9,180 bases of DNA from Opitutales bacterium (GCA_028704125.1 JAQVLM010000092.1:1-9180), one strand, 5' to 3'. Shown: positions 1 to 7,769, counted from the first letter of the stretch. The notes: a model not told the origin generated them from the sequence alone. Translations and numbers: made by a program.

Positions 1-9
1 GATTCGACT

Positions 10-38
10 GTGGCGGCCCGGAAAGTGCGGGCCACCGC
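10..38 (-). terminator. GC-rich hairpin after nuoN, possible operon terminator
   Basis: Read on the minus strand, GGCCCG and CGGGCC pair around a 7-base loop (CACTTTC). The stem extends outward by a G-T wobble and two G-C pairs, then a C-A mismatch and one further G-C pair. It begins 4 bases after the nuoN stop, as expected for an operon end. No U-tract follows within the nine bases left before the window edge, so a classical intrinsic terminator is not demonstrated. It could instead stabilise the mRNA end or serve a convergent neighbour. Confidence 0.4.
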
Positions 39-42
39 TGTA

Positions 43-1602
43 TCAAAAGGAGGAGAGCAGGCTGATAAGGTTTCCGGGCATCAAACCGAGGATGAGCAAA
101 GCGGCGCCCAAAAGAATAAACACACCCTTGTCACCCAAGCGGGCACCGGGGAAGCTGCGTTCGCCTTGAGGTGCCTCCTCGCCTTCGTAGTCGGGCATGG
201 GATCGCTGTAGTATGCCTCACGGATCCACTTGAAGTAGTAGTAGATCGAAACCACGACACAGGCGAGTCCGACAAATACCAGCGTGAACATGCCGGAATA
301 CCATGCGGCAATGAAGACGGCTGCTTTTGCGACAAATCCTCCGAGGGGTGGGATACCGGCCATTGAGCCGAGGCCCATCGCAATCATAGCGGCGAGCCCG
401 GGCCGTTTTTCCGAAAGATGGGTGTAGTCGTAGAGGTCCTGGTCTTCATCGGCTGCAGGGTTGAGCACGGACATGACCCCGAACACCGCATAGGACCCCA
501 CGAGATATACCAATAGGTAGAAGGTGAGGGCTCCGGAAATCCACATGACGCCTTCTTCTGACATGAGCACCAGCACCCCGATCATGAGGAAGCCGGCGTG
601 GGAAATGCCTGACATGCCAAGGAGGCGTTTGACGTTTGTGTAGGCGAGGGCGACGAGGTTCCCATAAACGAGGGTGATCAGCGTCACGACCGTCAGGATG
701 GGGGTGAGAAAGCCGCGCATGGGCTCAAAGGGACCAGATGCTTTGACGAGGATGAGAAGCACGCCAAGGCCGGCAGCTTTGGAGCTGACTGCGAGGAAGG
801 CGGTAACCGGTGTCGGTGCCCCTTGATAGACGTCGGGGATCCATATCTGGAAGGGAACCAGCCCGATTTTGAAAGCAACAGAGGCCAACACCATGAGCAC
901 CCCGAGGCGGGCGATGGCATTTCCCTGATTGAGGTCAAGGAAGGCCGACAGCTGGGAGAATTGAAGCGGATCAGATACAGAGCCGTTGAAGGCGGAGTTT
1001 CCGCCCGCTCCGTAAAGGAGCCCAATCCCGAAGAGGAGCACGGCGGTGCTGGTGCCTCCGAGGATCAGATACTTGATGCCGGCCTCGAGGGAGAAGCGGC
1101 TCAGGCGGGCGTAGCTGACCATCGCGTAGAGCCCGATCGTAACGGTCTCCAGCGCGACGAAAAGGGTGGCAAAATGCTGACTGTGCACGAGCAGCATCAT
1201 GGCTGCCGTCACCAACGTGGAGAGGATCGCGAGCTCGGACGCCGGGAGTTTGCGGTTGCGGAGGTAGTTCGAGGCGACCCAGAAGAACAGCGTGTTCCCG
1301 AGCAGGAAGATCACGCGGAATTGGTTGGCAAAGAGAGAGGTTCCGATCAGGCCGCCAAACGCGGTATGCGCTTCCATGGTGCTGTTGACCGGGCAGGGGG
1401 TGTATTGGGTCGATATAAATACCCATGCGAGCACCCCGAGGTTGAGGATCAGGCCCAGCCGGAAGGTCCAGACGCGCAGGCGGGCCGGTAGGAATGCCTC
1501 GACCAGCAGCAGGGCAAGCGCTCCGGCTGCGAGAGCGATTTCAGGTCCCAGAAGCATCCACTCCTGAGTGTCGGCCAGAGATTTGAGCAATTGTGTGTCC
1601 AT
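43..1602 (-). CDS. nuoN: NADH-quinone oxidoreductase subunit N (NuoN)
   Basis: Antiporter-like proton-pumping subunit homologous to ND2, the one nearest NuoK. The 519-residue protein should have about 14 helices. Channel residues are E152 in LFVALETVTIGLYAMVSYAR (TM5), K245 in AFKIGLVPFQIWIPDVYQG (TM7), K275 in AVSSKAAG (TM8), and K426 in GIPPLGGFVAKAAVF (TM12). The position after VPF that is His in E. coli is Gln here (Q252). A cytoplasm-like acidic insert (PAADEDQDLYDY, about 382-393) precedes the conserved EKRPGLAA segment. The start is set at the ATG at 1602; an in-frame TTG at 1611 would add three residues. No Shine-Dalgarno sequence is seen for either. It lies 33 bases after nuoM, and its TGA stop is followed at once by a GC-rich hairpin, as expected for the last gene of the operon. 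Confidence 0.97.
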   Translation of the reverse strand: MDTQLLKSLADTQEWMLLGPEIALAAGALALLLVEAFLPARLRVWTFRLGLILNLGVLAWVFISTQYTPCPVNSTMEAHTAFGGLIGTSLFANQFRVIFLLGNTLFFWVASNYLRNRKLPASELAILSTLVTAAMMLLVHSQHFATLFVALETVTIGLYAMVSYARLSRFSLEAGIKYLILGGTSTAVLLFGIGLLYGAGGNSAFNGSVSDPLQFSQLSAFLDLNQGNAIARLGVLMVLASVAFKIGLVPFQIWIPDVYQGAPTPVTAFLAVSSKAAGLGVLLILVKASGPFEPMRGFLTPILTVVTLITLVYGNLVALAYTNVKRLLGMSGISHAGFLMIGVLVLMSEEGVMWISGALTFYLLVYLVGSYAVFGVMSVLNPAADEDQDLYDYTHLSEKRPGLAAMIAMGLGSMAGIPPLGGFVAKAAVFIAAWYSGMFTLVFVGLACVVVSIYYYFKWIREAYYSDPMPDYEGEEAPQGERSFPGARLGDKGVFILLGAALLILGLMPGNLISLLSSF

Positions 1603-1635
1603 GTTGACCAAAGGGATTCGGTAGGTTGACGTGGG

Positions 1636-3228
1636 TCAGGGTTGGGGTGCTGATTCGTTTGCTTCGTCGGGCGCAATGAGGGATCCGGCGTCCCGCACAT
1701 CCAGACGTTGACCGGTGATGTTCAGGTCGCTCTGTTTCTGCCAGATTCCGGCGACCGCTTTTTCGACGGGATTCCCGGCCCAATGGGGGATCAACCCGAA
1801 TACCAGCAAGGCGATGAGAAGAATGACCGCCGGGATACGCTCCGCCCATCCGATGTCGCTGACCAGATGGCGGGTCCGAATCTCGCGGAAGGCCTCAGTG
1901 GGTTGCCCGAAGAAAGTCCTGGAAACGGCGCGGAGTCCGTAGATCGCAGAGATCACGATGCCGGTGAGTGCCAGCACGAGAATCAGGGGCTTCCATTGCC
2001 AGATACTGGCGAAGACCGTGAATTCACCCCAGAAGTTTGCAAATCCCGGAAGCCCGACGCTTGCGAGCATCGCGGTCATGAAGAGCCCGCAAAGAACGGG
2101 GGCTTCCTTCCCGAGTCCGCCCATTTCATCGAGGTTGAAGGTGCGGCACCGGTGTTGAACCGCTGTGGCAAGATGGAAAAGTGCGGCGACCGAGAGTCCG
2201 TGCGCCAACATGAGGAAGACCGCGCCTCCGGCACCCAGCATGCTGACAGTTGCGATGCCGAGGAAAATGTAACCCATGTGCATGACCGATGCGTAGGAGA
2301 TCATCTGCTTGAGATCCCGTTGCGCCATGGTGATCAGCCCGATGATGATGATGTTCCCCAATGCAAGCACGGTAAGGGTATCGGTCCAGCGGAAGGCCGC
2401 ACTGCCGAGGAGCGGGAGTCCGACCTGTATGAGTGTGTAGAGCCCGAACTTTTTGAGCACACCGGCGTGAAGCATGGCGACCGAAGTCGGCGCTGCCGTG
2501 TAGCCACGGGGCGCCCAGCTGTGGAATGGAAAAAGGGAAACCAGAATACCAAGACCGAAGAGGAGGATCCCGAAGAGGGATTGTCCGAGCGTCGTGGCGA
2601 TCGGGTTGCTGGCAAGGTGTTCGGAAAGACTGATCAGGTCGAAGGATCCGAGTCCGCTGCCGACGTAGATGCCGATCAGGCCAGCGAGGGATACCATTGC
2701 CCCGAGGGTCAGGTAGATGGTCATCTCCATGGCCGCTGGACGGCGGTTGGGCCCGCCCCAGATGGCGATCATGATGAAGGAGGGAATGAGCGCGACTTCG
2801 TGGAAGAAATACAGGTAAAAGATATCGTAGGTGGAGAAGATCCCGAGCAGTCCGCTCACCATGATGAGGAGGAGAACGAGATAGGTCCGCTTGCGTTCGG
2901 CTTTGGATACGATCGCTGCCCATCCGGCCGCAAGACCCACAATTGCGGCGAGCAGCATCAGGACGACCGATATGCCGTTGACTCCGATCCGGAGGGCAAT
3001 GCCCAGGCTTTGGTCGAGGCCCGTAGGGACGACCCGCTGGTAGAGAAAGCCACCATCGCCTTCCTTGAAGTAGGCCAGGAACACCCGTATTGAAAACAAC
3101 GCGGGCAGGGCAAATCCGATAAGGGCGAGCGCCTTGGCGGCCCATTCGGGCATCTTCCGTGGCAGAATGGCGATGAGCAGTGCCATCCCAAGCGGAATTG
3201 TGATCGAAAGAATCAGTAGTTCGGACAT
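1636..3228 (-). CDS. nuoM: NADH-quinone oxidoreductase subunit M (NuoM), atypical TM7 region
   Basis: Antiporter-like proton-pumping subunit homologous to ND4, placed between NuoL and NuoN in the membrane arm. The 530-residue protein is slightly longer than E. coli NuoM (509) because of a polar C-terminal tail rich in Asp, Glu, Ala and Pro. Family features are E144 in FFHEVALIPSFIMIAIWGG (TM5), K260 (TM8), H342 in LAHGLSVAALFHLA, and E401 in FANFWGEF (TM12). Oddly, the TM7 lysine, K234 in E. coli, aligns with L229. The usual WLPDAH after TM7 reads WAPRGY, and TM8 carries two adjacent lysines (K259, K260 in HAGVLKKFG). The start is the ATG at 3228, which begins the family-like sequence MSELLILSITIPLG. 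The frame is open upstream, but that part lies over the intergenic gap and the nuoL end. No Shine-Dalgarno sequence is visible. The 58-base gap after nuoL is the widest in the cluster. Stop is TGA. Confidence 0.95.
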   Translation of the reverse strand: MSELLILSITIPLGMALLIAILPRKMPEWAAKALALIGFALPALFSIRVFLAYFKEGDGGFLYQRVVPTGLDQSLGIALRIGVNGISVVLMLLAAIVGLAAGWAAIVSKAERKRTYLVLLLIMVSGLLGIFSTYDIFYLYFFHEVALIPSFIMIAIWGGPNRRPAAMEMTIYLTLGAMVSLAGLIGIYVGSGLGSFDLISLSEHLASNPIATTLGQSLFGILLFGLGILVSLFPFHSWAPRGYTAAPTSVAMLHAGVLKKFGLYTLIQVGLPLLGSAAFRWTDTLTVLALGNIIIIGLITMAQRDLKQMISYASVMHMGYIFLGIATVSMLGAGGAVFLMLAHGLSVAALFHLATAVQHRCRTFNLDEMGGLGKEAPVLCGLFMTAMLASVGLPGFANFWGEFTVFASIWQWKPLILVLALTGIVISAIYGLRAVSRTFFGQPTEAFREIRTRHLVSDIGWAERIPAVILLIALLVFGLIPHWAGNPVEKAVAGIWQKQSDLNITGQRLDVRDAGSLIAPDEANESAPQP

Positions 3229-3286
3229 ATCACTAAAGTGTTGGCATTGGATTCGGATGGATCGGCAGTCGGCAATGTCGGTTGGT

Positions 3287-5158
3287 TCAGGATAGACCGG
3301 CGACCACGGCCACGCAGGCAAGGATGCCAACCGCGAACCAGTAGACGTAGTGGTGGACATTTCCGGTTGTGAGCAGCCGGAGAACCTGTCCCATGAGACC
3401 GGCTCCACCTCCCGCAATTCCGCGCATTCCGACCCCGGATATCACGAGGAGGTCGATGTGGGAAAGCAGGCGGGCAATGGGCTGTTGGATGCGCTGCACA
3501 TAAAAGAGGTAGATTTCGTCAAACCAGAGCTTGGATTGAATGAAGCGATACAGGAACGGCAGCCCGGTTTCCAGATTGTCCTTTTCACCGCCGGATTTGT
3601 AGATCAGGCCACCCAGAACAAGACCCACCACCATCGTGCCGAATGAAAGGATCGGCAGCCATACTTTCATGGACTCGGGTGCGTGCGGGATGCTGTCCAC
3701 GAGGATCGGGAGGGTGGAGTTCGGGAAGAGTGGCGTGAACCAGCCGGCGAATACCGAGTAGATGGCCAGCACAACCAGCGGCAGCACCATGACCCAACTG
3801 TTTTCCTTGGCATGCCCGACCGCTTCGGTCTTGGGGTTGCCCAAGAATACCGTTACCCAAAGCCGTGCCATATAGAGTGCGGTGATGCCGACTCCGGCGA
3901 GCAGCGCATAAAACACCGGTCGCTCGTGCTCCCATGCGAGGGAAAGAATGCCTTCCTTGCTCCAGAAACCGGAGAATCCGGGGCATCCGACGAGGGCGAG
4001 CAACCCGAGTGAGAAGCAAACCGACGTCCATGGCATGCGGGAGATCAGGCCGCCCATACGGAAGATGTTCTGTTCGTGGTGGGTGGCGTGGATGATCGAC
4101 CCGGCTGCAAGGAAGAGCAGTGCTTTGAAGAAAGCATGGGTGGTAAGGTGGAAGAGGGAAGCGCCAACCCCATACTCGTGTCCGGCGTGAGCCGCTGCCG
4201 TACCGATCGCGAATGCCGCAACCATGTAACCGAGTTGCGAAAGCGTGGAGTAGGCGAGGATCTTCTTGATGTCTTTCTGCGTGATCGCACAGATCCCCGA
4301 GTAGATTGCCGTGACGACTCCGACCCACATGATCCACTCCAGTGCATCTGCTGAAAAGAGGAAGAACACACGGCACATGAGGAATACCCCGGCGGCAACC
4401 ATCGTCGCCGCGTGGATGAGGGCGGAAACCGGGGTGGGGCCTTCCATCGCGTCGGGCAACCAAACGTGAAGCGGCATCTGAGCGGATTTTCCAAGCACCC
4501 CACAGAAGAGTAGCAGCCCGATCATGGTTTGCAGTTTGGAGGGATCCGCACTCACCATCGCCTCAAGCGCGAGCAGGTCCGTGGTACCAAATTTAGCCCA
4601 GATTGCGATGATCCCGATCAGGAAGCCGAAGTCACCGATACGGTTGACAATGAATGCCTTGTTGGCGGCATTTGCGGCGGATTCCCGTTCGCGGTAGTGC
4701 CCGATCAGCAGGTAGGAGCTGAATCCCACCAATTCCCAGAATACAAACATCATGATCAGGTTGCTCGAGAGCACGATTCCGGTCATCGAGAACATGAAAA
4801 TCGACATCCCTCCAAAGAACCGTCCGCGCGCATCATCGTGTTCGGAGTATTCGACCGCGAAGAGATGGATGAAAAAGCCGACAAAGGTCACCACGAACAG
4901 CAGAACTGCGGCGGTGGGGTTGAGCAGAAACCCGAGGGTGACTTTCAGATCGCCCATCGAATACCAGGTGACGGTCCGGTGAACCGTTTCCATATCCCAG
5001 TGGGAGAGCATGCGCAGGGCTACGATCAGGCAGGCCGCGGCGGATGCGATGGATACTCCGGCCGCAATCCGGCCGGACTTGCCCAGTAAGAGCGCGATCA
5101 GGCCAGCCGAGCACAATGGCAGCAGGAACAATATCAGAATGTTTGCGTTGGATACCAT
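3287..5158 (-). CDS. nuoL: NADH-quinone oxidoreductase subunit L (NuoL), distal proton-pumping subunit
   Basis: Antiporter-like subunit homologous to ND5, at the far end of the membrane arm. The 623-residue protein (E. coli about 613) should have around 16 membrane helices, including the long lateral helix near the C-terminus. Channel residues are present: E142 in FWELVGFSSYLLIGH (TM5), K224 in GKSAQMPLHVWLPDAMEGPT (TM7), H249 in ALIHAATMV (TM8), H337, H341 and K345 in FHLTTHAFFKALLF, and K401/E402 in GFWSKEGIL (TM12). The ATG at 5158 is chosen; an in-frame TTG at 5167 would add three residues. Neither has a clear Shine-Dalgarno sequence, and the 13-base gap to the nuoK stop suggests translational coupling. 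Stop is TGA. Confidence 0.97.
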   Translation of the reverse strand: MVSNANILILFLLPLCSAGLIALLLGKSGRIAAGVSIASAAACLIVALRMLSHWDMETVHRTVTWYSMGDLKVTLGFLLNPTAAVLLFVVTFVGFFIHLFAVEYSEHDDARGRFFGGMSIFMFSMTGIVLSSNLIMMFVFWELVGFSSYLLIGHYRERESAANAANKAFIVNRIGDFGFLIGIIAIWAKFGTTDLLALEAMVSADPSKLQTMIGLLLFCGVLGKSAQMPLHVWLPDAMEGPTPVSALIHAATMVAAGVFLMCRVFFLFSADALEWIMWVGVVTAIYSGICAITQKDIKKILAYSTLSQLGYMVAAFAIGTAAAHAGHEYGVGASLFHLTTHAFFKALLFLAAGSIIHATHHEQNIFRMGGLISRMPWTSVCFSLGLLALVGCPGFSGFWSKEGILSLAWEHERPVFYALLAGVGITALYMARLWVTVFLGNPKTEAVGHAKENSWVMVLPLVVLAIYSVFAGWFTPLFPNSTLPILVDSIPHAPESMKVWLPILSFGTMVVGLVLGGLIYKSGGEKDNLETGLPFLYRFIQSKLWFDEIYLFYVQRIQQPIARLLSHIDLLVISGVGMRGIAGGGAGLMGQVLRLLTTGNVHHYVYWFAVGILACVAVVAGLS

Positions 5159-5171
5159 GACGGGCAATGGC

Positions 5172-5471
5172 TTAGTTCTTCATTTCGTTGAACGCGTCCA
5201 CGAAGACGGTCTGTTTCAGGCGGAACAATGCCACCACAATGGCAAGTCCAACTGCGACTTCGGCGGCGGCTACCGTGATCGAAAAGAACACGAAGATCGA
5301 GCCGTCGAGCGAAAGGTTGTAGCGTGAGAATGCCACGAAGAGCAGGTTCACGGCGTTGAGCATCAGTTCGAGGCTCATCAGGACGACAAGGGTGTTTTTG
5401 CGCAGCAGCACCCCGAGAAAACCAATCGAGAAAAGGATTCCCGATACGATCAGATAATGGCTCAGCATCAT
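5172..5471 (-). CDS. nuoK: NADH-quinone oxidoreductase subunit K (NuoK)
   Basis: Small membrane subunit homologous to ND4L, linking the quinone end to the antiporter-like subunits. The 99-residue protein has three helices and matches the family length of about 100. The two membrane glutamates essential in E. coli (E36 and E72) correspond to E35 in LMSLELMLNA and E71 in AAAEVAVGLA. The C-terminus FVDAFNEMKN resembles the family ending. Two consecutive ATG codons occur at 5471 and 5468; the first is used here, and the choice changes one residue. The frame stays open upstream to a possible start at 5576, but that stretch overlaps the end of nuoJ and does not resemble NuoK, so it is rejected. No Shine-Dalgarno sequence is visible before either ATG. 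Stop is TAA, 13 bases before nuoL. Confidence 0.96.
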   Translation of the reverse strand: MMLSHYLIVSGILFSIGFLGVLLRKNTLVVLMSLELMLNAVNLLFVAFSRYNLSLDGSIFVFFSITVAAAEVAVGLAIVVALFRLKQTVFVDAFNEMKN

Positions 5472-5502
5472 GACAATAGTGCGTTTGGGTGTTGGGCCGG
5501 GT

Positions 5503-6066
5503 TCAGTTGGCTGGAGGGGTCGGCAGTGACTTGCCGGAGTTGGTTGCCCGAAGGTCCTTGCTGACCACAATGACACCGATCATGGCGACGAGGAGCAGAA
5601 TCCCGACAACCTGAACCAGTAGCATATACTTGCCCATCAAACCGGCGCCATAGGCCACAGCTTGCGAAGAGAAAACCAGTCCGCTCCCATTGCTTGCAGC
5701 GCCTGCGATTTCAGGCATCGACTGCCGGAATTCAGGGGCAAGGAACAGGAAGGTGAGTCCTCCGCCCAAGGTGAGCGTCGACAGAATGGCTGCCACGAGG
5801 GTGCCCCAGTGGTGCCGGTAGGCGGCGGTTGCGGGGATGTCGATCAGCATGATGATGAACACGAACAACACCATCACGGCTCCGGCATAGACCAGAATCT
5901 GGAGCGCGGCCAACATGTAAGATCCGAGCATCGCGAAGAGCCCGGCCGTGCCGACCAGTGCGAGGATCATCGACATCGCTCCGTTGACCGGATTACGGCC
6001 CAGAACCACCGAGAGCGAACTCAATGCGGTGAGGGCGACCAAAAAATAAAAGAATATCTCGTGCAT
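5503..6066 (-). CDS. nuoJ: NADH-quinone oxidoreductase subunit J (NuoJ)
   Basis: Membrane subunit homologous to ND6, lying between NuoH and the pumping arm. Its third helix undergoes a conformational change that couples quinone chemistry to pumping. The 187-residue protein has five predicted helices. The diagnostic TM3 motif LQILVYAGAVMVLFVF spans about residues 55-70, with the conserved tyrosine at Y60 and G62 at the pi-bulge. A hydrophilic loop of about 25 residues separates TM4 from TM5, and a short polar tail ends in proline-rich sequence. The ATG at 6066 has a GGAG element 10 bases upstream; stop is TGA. It lies 18 bases after nuoI and 31 bases before nuoK. Confidence 0.96.
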   Translation of the reverse strand: MHEIFFYFLVALTALSSLSVVLGRNPVNGAMSMILALVGTAGLFAMLGSYMLAALQILVYAGAVMVLFVFIIMLIDIPATAAYRHHWGTLVAAILSTLTLGGGLTFLFLAPEFRQSMPEIAGAASNGSGLVFSSQAVAYGAGLMGKYMLLVQVVGILLLVAMIGVIVVSKDLRATNSGKSLPTPPAN

Positions 6067-6076
6067 GGTGGACGGG

Positions 6077-6080
6077 CTCC
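6077..6080 (-). promoter_or_regulatory. Shine-Dalgarno element of nuoJ
   Basis: GGAG occurs in the 18-base gap after the nuoI stop, 10 bases before the nuoJ ATG. It is short but well placed. Confidence 0.5.
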
Positions 6081-6084
6081 GTTG

Positions 6085-6633
6085 TCAATGTTGGGCGTTA
6101 CCGTGTTCTTCGGCTTCTTTCTTCTTTTTCCACTTGAAGTGTTGGTCCTGCAGGGTTCCGCCGGCTTCGTAAAGACGCTCCTTGTTGAAGACCAATTCCT
6201 GCCTCGACAGGCCGTTGAGCGTGAACTTGTTCTGGAGAAAGATGGCTTCTTCCGGGCAAACTTCCTGGCACATGCCACAGTAAATGCAGCGGAGCATGTC
6301 GATCTCGAACTCCTGAGGTGCCTTTTCAACGTGCGCATTCGGGCTACCTTCGGGAATGGCCCCGGGGGTGATGCGGATCGCCTTGGGCGGGCACACAAAT
6401 TCGCAGAGCTGACAGGATACGCACTTCTCGCGGCCATCGGGGTCCTTCACGAGCGTGGGCATCCCACGGTAGCCGGGAGGAATGGGGGGCAGGACATCCG
6501 GATACTCCCGGGTCACCTTTTTGCGGAGCATGTTGGCGCAGGTGACTTTGAGGCCGCTCACGATCTGTGGCAGAAAGGTTTTCTCTGCCAGACTGAGGGG
6601 CTTGCGCTCGATCTCTTTGACTTTACCAGGCAT
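6085..6633 (-). CDS. nuoI: NADH-quinone oxidoreductase subunit I (NuoI), 8Fe ferredoxin-type
   Basis: Peripheral-arm subunit holding clusters N6a and N6b, which relay electrons from NuoG to N2 in NuoB. The 182-residue protein has two CxxCxxCxxxCP motifs: C71, C74, C77, C81 (CVSCQLCEFVCP) and C116, C119, C122, C126 (CIYCGMCQEVCP). The 45-residue spacing matches the Thermus Nqo9 layout as I remember it. The N-terminal 60 residues are the helical membrane-contacting segment, and the C-terminus is a lysine-rich tail (KWKKKK). The start is set at the ATG at 6633. An in-frame TTG at 6648 would add five residues, but a GGAA Shine-Dalgarno-like element sits 9 bases before the ATG, inside that extension. 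Stop is TGA. It lies 24 bases after nuoH and 18 bases before nuoJ, so it is almost certainly co-transcribed. Confidence 0.97.
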   Translation of the reverse strand: MPGKVKEIERKPLSLAEKTFLPQIVSGLKVTCANMLRKKVTREYPDVLPPIPPGYRGMPTLVKDPDGREKCVSCQLCEFVCPPKAIRITPGAIPEGSPNAHVEKAPQEFEIDMLRCIYCGMCQEVCPEEAIFLQNKFTLNGLSRQELVFNKERLYEAGGTLQDQHFKWKKKKEAEEHGNAQH

Positions 6634-6642
6634 GATCGGAAA

Positions 6643-6646
6643 TTCC
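6643..6646 (-). promoter_or_regulatory. Shine-Dalgarno-like element deciding the nuoI start
   Basis: GGAA lies 9 bases before the ATG at 6633 and overlaps the alternative TTG-initiated extension (6648). This favours the ATG as the true start of nuoI. The match is only four bases. Confidence 0.5.
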
Positions 6647-6657
6647 AAGTTGCGGGA

Positions 6658-7761
6658 TTACTGGGCTGCGACCGGTGTGATCTTTGCAAGCAGCACCATG
6701 ACGAAGACCAGATTGGCGATGGCGACCGGCAGGAGCATTTTCCAGCCGAGGTTCATGACCTGGTCGTAGCGGAAGCGCGGAAGGGTCCAGCGGATCCAGA
6801 TGAAGAAAAACACAAGCGCCGATGTCTTGGCAATGAACCAGAGCGTGGACAGAATCGCACCCGGGATGCCGATAGGCCATGGGTTCGGTAACATGGGCAG
6901 AAAATTGGAACCGCCCAGGAAGAGCAGCACGAACAGTCCGGACCCGACAATCACGTGCGCATACTCGGATACGAAGAAGATCCCGAACTTGAAGGCTCCG
7001 TATTCGGTGTGGAATCCGCCGACAAGGTCGGTCTCGGATTCTGCCATGTCAAATGGGGCACGGTTGGTTTCCGCGAACAACGCGACCAGGAAGAGCAGGG
7101 CGGTGAGTGGTTGCAGGTAGACAAACCAGTGGGTTTGCTGGAACACCACAATGTTGGCGATGCTAAGACCCTCTGTGCTGCCGGGGACGTTGGCCCAGAG
7201 AAATACGGGGAGAATGGAGAGCCCCATTGTGAGTTCGTAGGAAATCATCTGGGCGGAAGCGCGGATGCCTCCCATGAAGGGGTATTTGCTGTTCGCAGCC
7301 CATCCGGCAAGGACGGTGCCATACACGCCGAGCGAAGAGAAGGCGAGGATCACCAGCATTCCGATGTCCACGTTCGCGATAATCAGTTGGCGGATTGTTC
7401 CGTCGGCGAGGGTCATTTGCCCGAAAGGCAAAACCACCAGGGGCACGAGCGGTGGAATCAGTGCCACGATCGGGGCAAGATTGTAGTAGAACTTGTTGAC
7501 GTGGCCGGGAACGATTTCCTCCTTGAAAAGGAACTTGGAACCGTCTGCCACGAGCTGGAACAGTCCCATCCGGGTGATCAGGCGCCCGAAAAACGGGATT
7601 GACCCGAGAATCGGGATGGTGGTCCGGTTGGGACCGAGCCGCCCTTGAATGAATCCGCAGAACTTGCGCTCAGCGACCACGGTGAGGCCGGCCATGCTCA
7701 TGACCACGATGATGAAGGCGAGGCCGAAACCTGCTTCGATTGCCAATTGTATCCAGTCCAT
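6658..7761 (-). CDS. nuoH: NADH-quinone oxidoreductase subunit H (NuoH)
   Basis: Membrane subunit homologous to mitochondrial ND1; it forms the membrane end of the quinone chamber and the first part of the proton path. The 367-residue hydrophobic protein has about eight membrane segments. Family motifs appear in order: AERKFCGFIQGRLGPNR (about 30-46), QLVADGSKFLFKEE (69-82), GWAANSKYPFMGGIRASAQ (153-171) followed by E176, AETNRAPFDMAESE (230-243), TEYGAFKFGIFFVSEYAH (252-269), and IWIRWTLPRFRYDQ near the C-terminus. The acidic cluster E231, D238, E241 and E243 in the loop beside the quinone cavity is intact. The ATG at 7761 follows an AGGAAG Shine-Dalgarno sequence 8 bases upstream, and translation ends with TAA. 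The next gene, nuoI, starts 24 bases downstream. Length is slightly above the E. coli protein, with no sign of damage. Confidence 0.98.
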   Translation of the reverse strand: MDWIQLAIEAGFGLAFIIVVMSMAGLTVVAERKFCGFIQGRLGPNRTTIPILGSIPFFGRLITRMGLFQLVADGSKFLFKEEIVPGHVNKFYYNLAPIVALIPPLVPLVVLPFGQMTLADGTIRQLIIANVDIGMLVILAFSSLGVYGTVLAGWAANSKYPFMGGIRASAQMISYELTMGLSILPVFLWANVPGSTEGLSIANIVVFQQTHWFVYLQPLTALLFLVALFAETNRAPFDMAESETDLVGGFHTEYGAFKFGIFFVSEYAHVIVGSGLFVLLFLGGSNFLPMLPNPWPIGIPGAILSTLWFIAKTSALVFFFIWIRWTLPRFRYDQVMNLGWKMLLPVAIANLVFVMVLLAKITPVAAQ

Positions 7762-7769
7762 GTCCGTTG

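Noticed and set aside
823..1491. 222-codon plus-strand open frame opposite nuoN
   Set aside because: It is the mirror frame of nuoN, with the same biased composition and no family resemblance.
2339..2351. Short GATGAT-type trinucleotide run, possible microsatellite
   Set aside because: It encodes four isoleucines in a NuoM membrane helix (NIIIIGL), so the run is explained by the protein sequence.
1708..3093. 461-codon plus-strand open frame opposite nuoM
   Set aside because: Its codons are exact reverse complements of the nuoM codons (same register). Stops in that frame would need TTA, CTA or TCA codons in nuoM, which are rare in a GC-rich gene. The translated product is rich in Asp, Glu, His, Gln and Gly, the mirror of Ile, Val, Phe, Leu and Met codons, and resembles no protein family.
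2126..3145. 339-codon minus-strand open frame overlapping nuoM in another frame
   Set aside because: It is rich in Arg, Pro, His and Ser, typical of an off-frame reading of GC-rich DNA. The overlapping nuoM frame is strongly conserved.
3229..3286. The 58-base nuoL-nuoM gap as a possible internal promoter or attenuator
   Set aside because: It contains a small direct repeat (TGCCGAC, TGCCGAT) but no convincing -10/-35 pair or stable hairpin. It is too short and too unstructured to call.
3585..4463. 292-codon minus-strand open frame overlapping nuoL in another frame
   Set aside because: The same Arg/Pro/His-rich off-frame composition; nuoL accounts for the region.
5662..6891. 409-codon plus-strand open frame running opposite nuoJ, nuoI and part of nuoH
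   Set aside because: nuoJ, nuoI and nuoH happen to share one codon register, so the mirror frame stays open across all three. Its composition is the same acidic, His- and Gln-rich mirror pattern, and all three opposite genes are clear complex I subunits.
6955..7602. 215-codon plus-strand open frame opposite nuoH
   Set aside because: It is the mirror frame of nuoH and has no recognisable domain.
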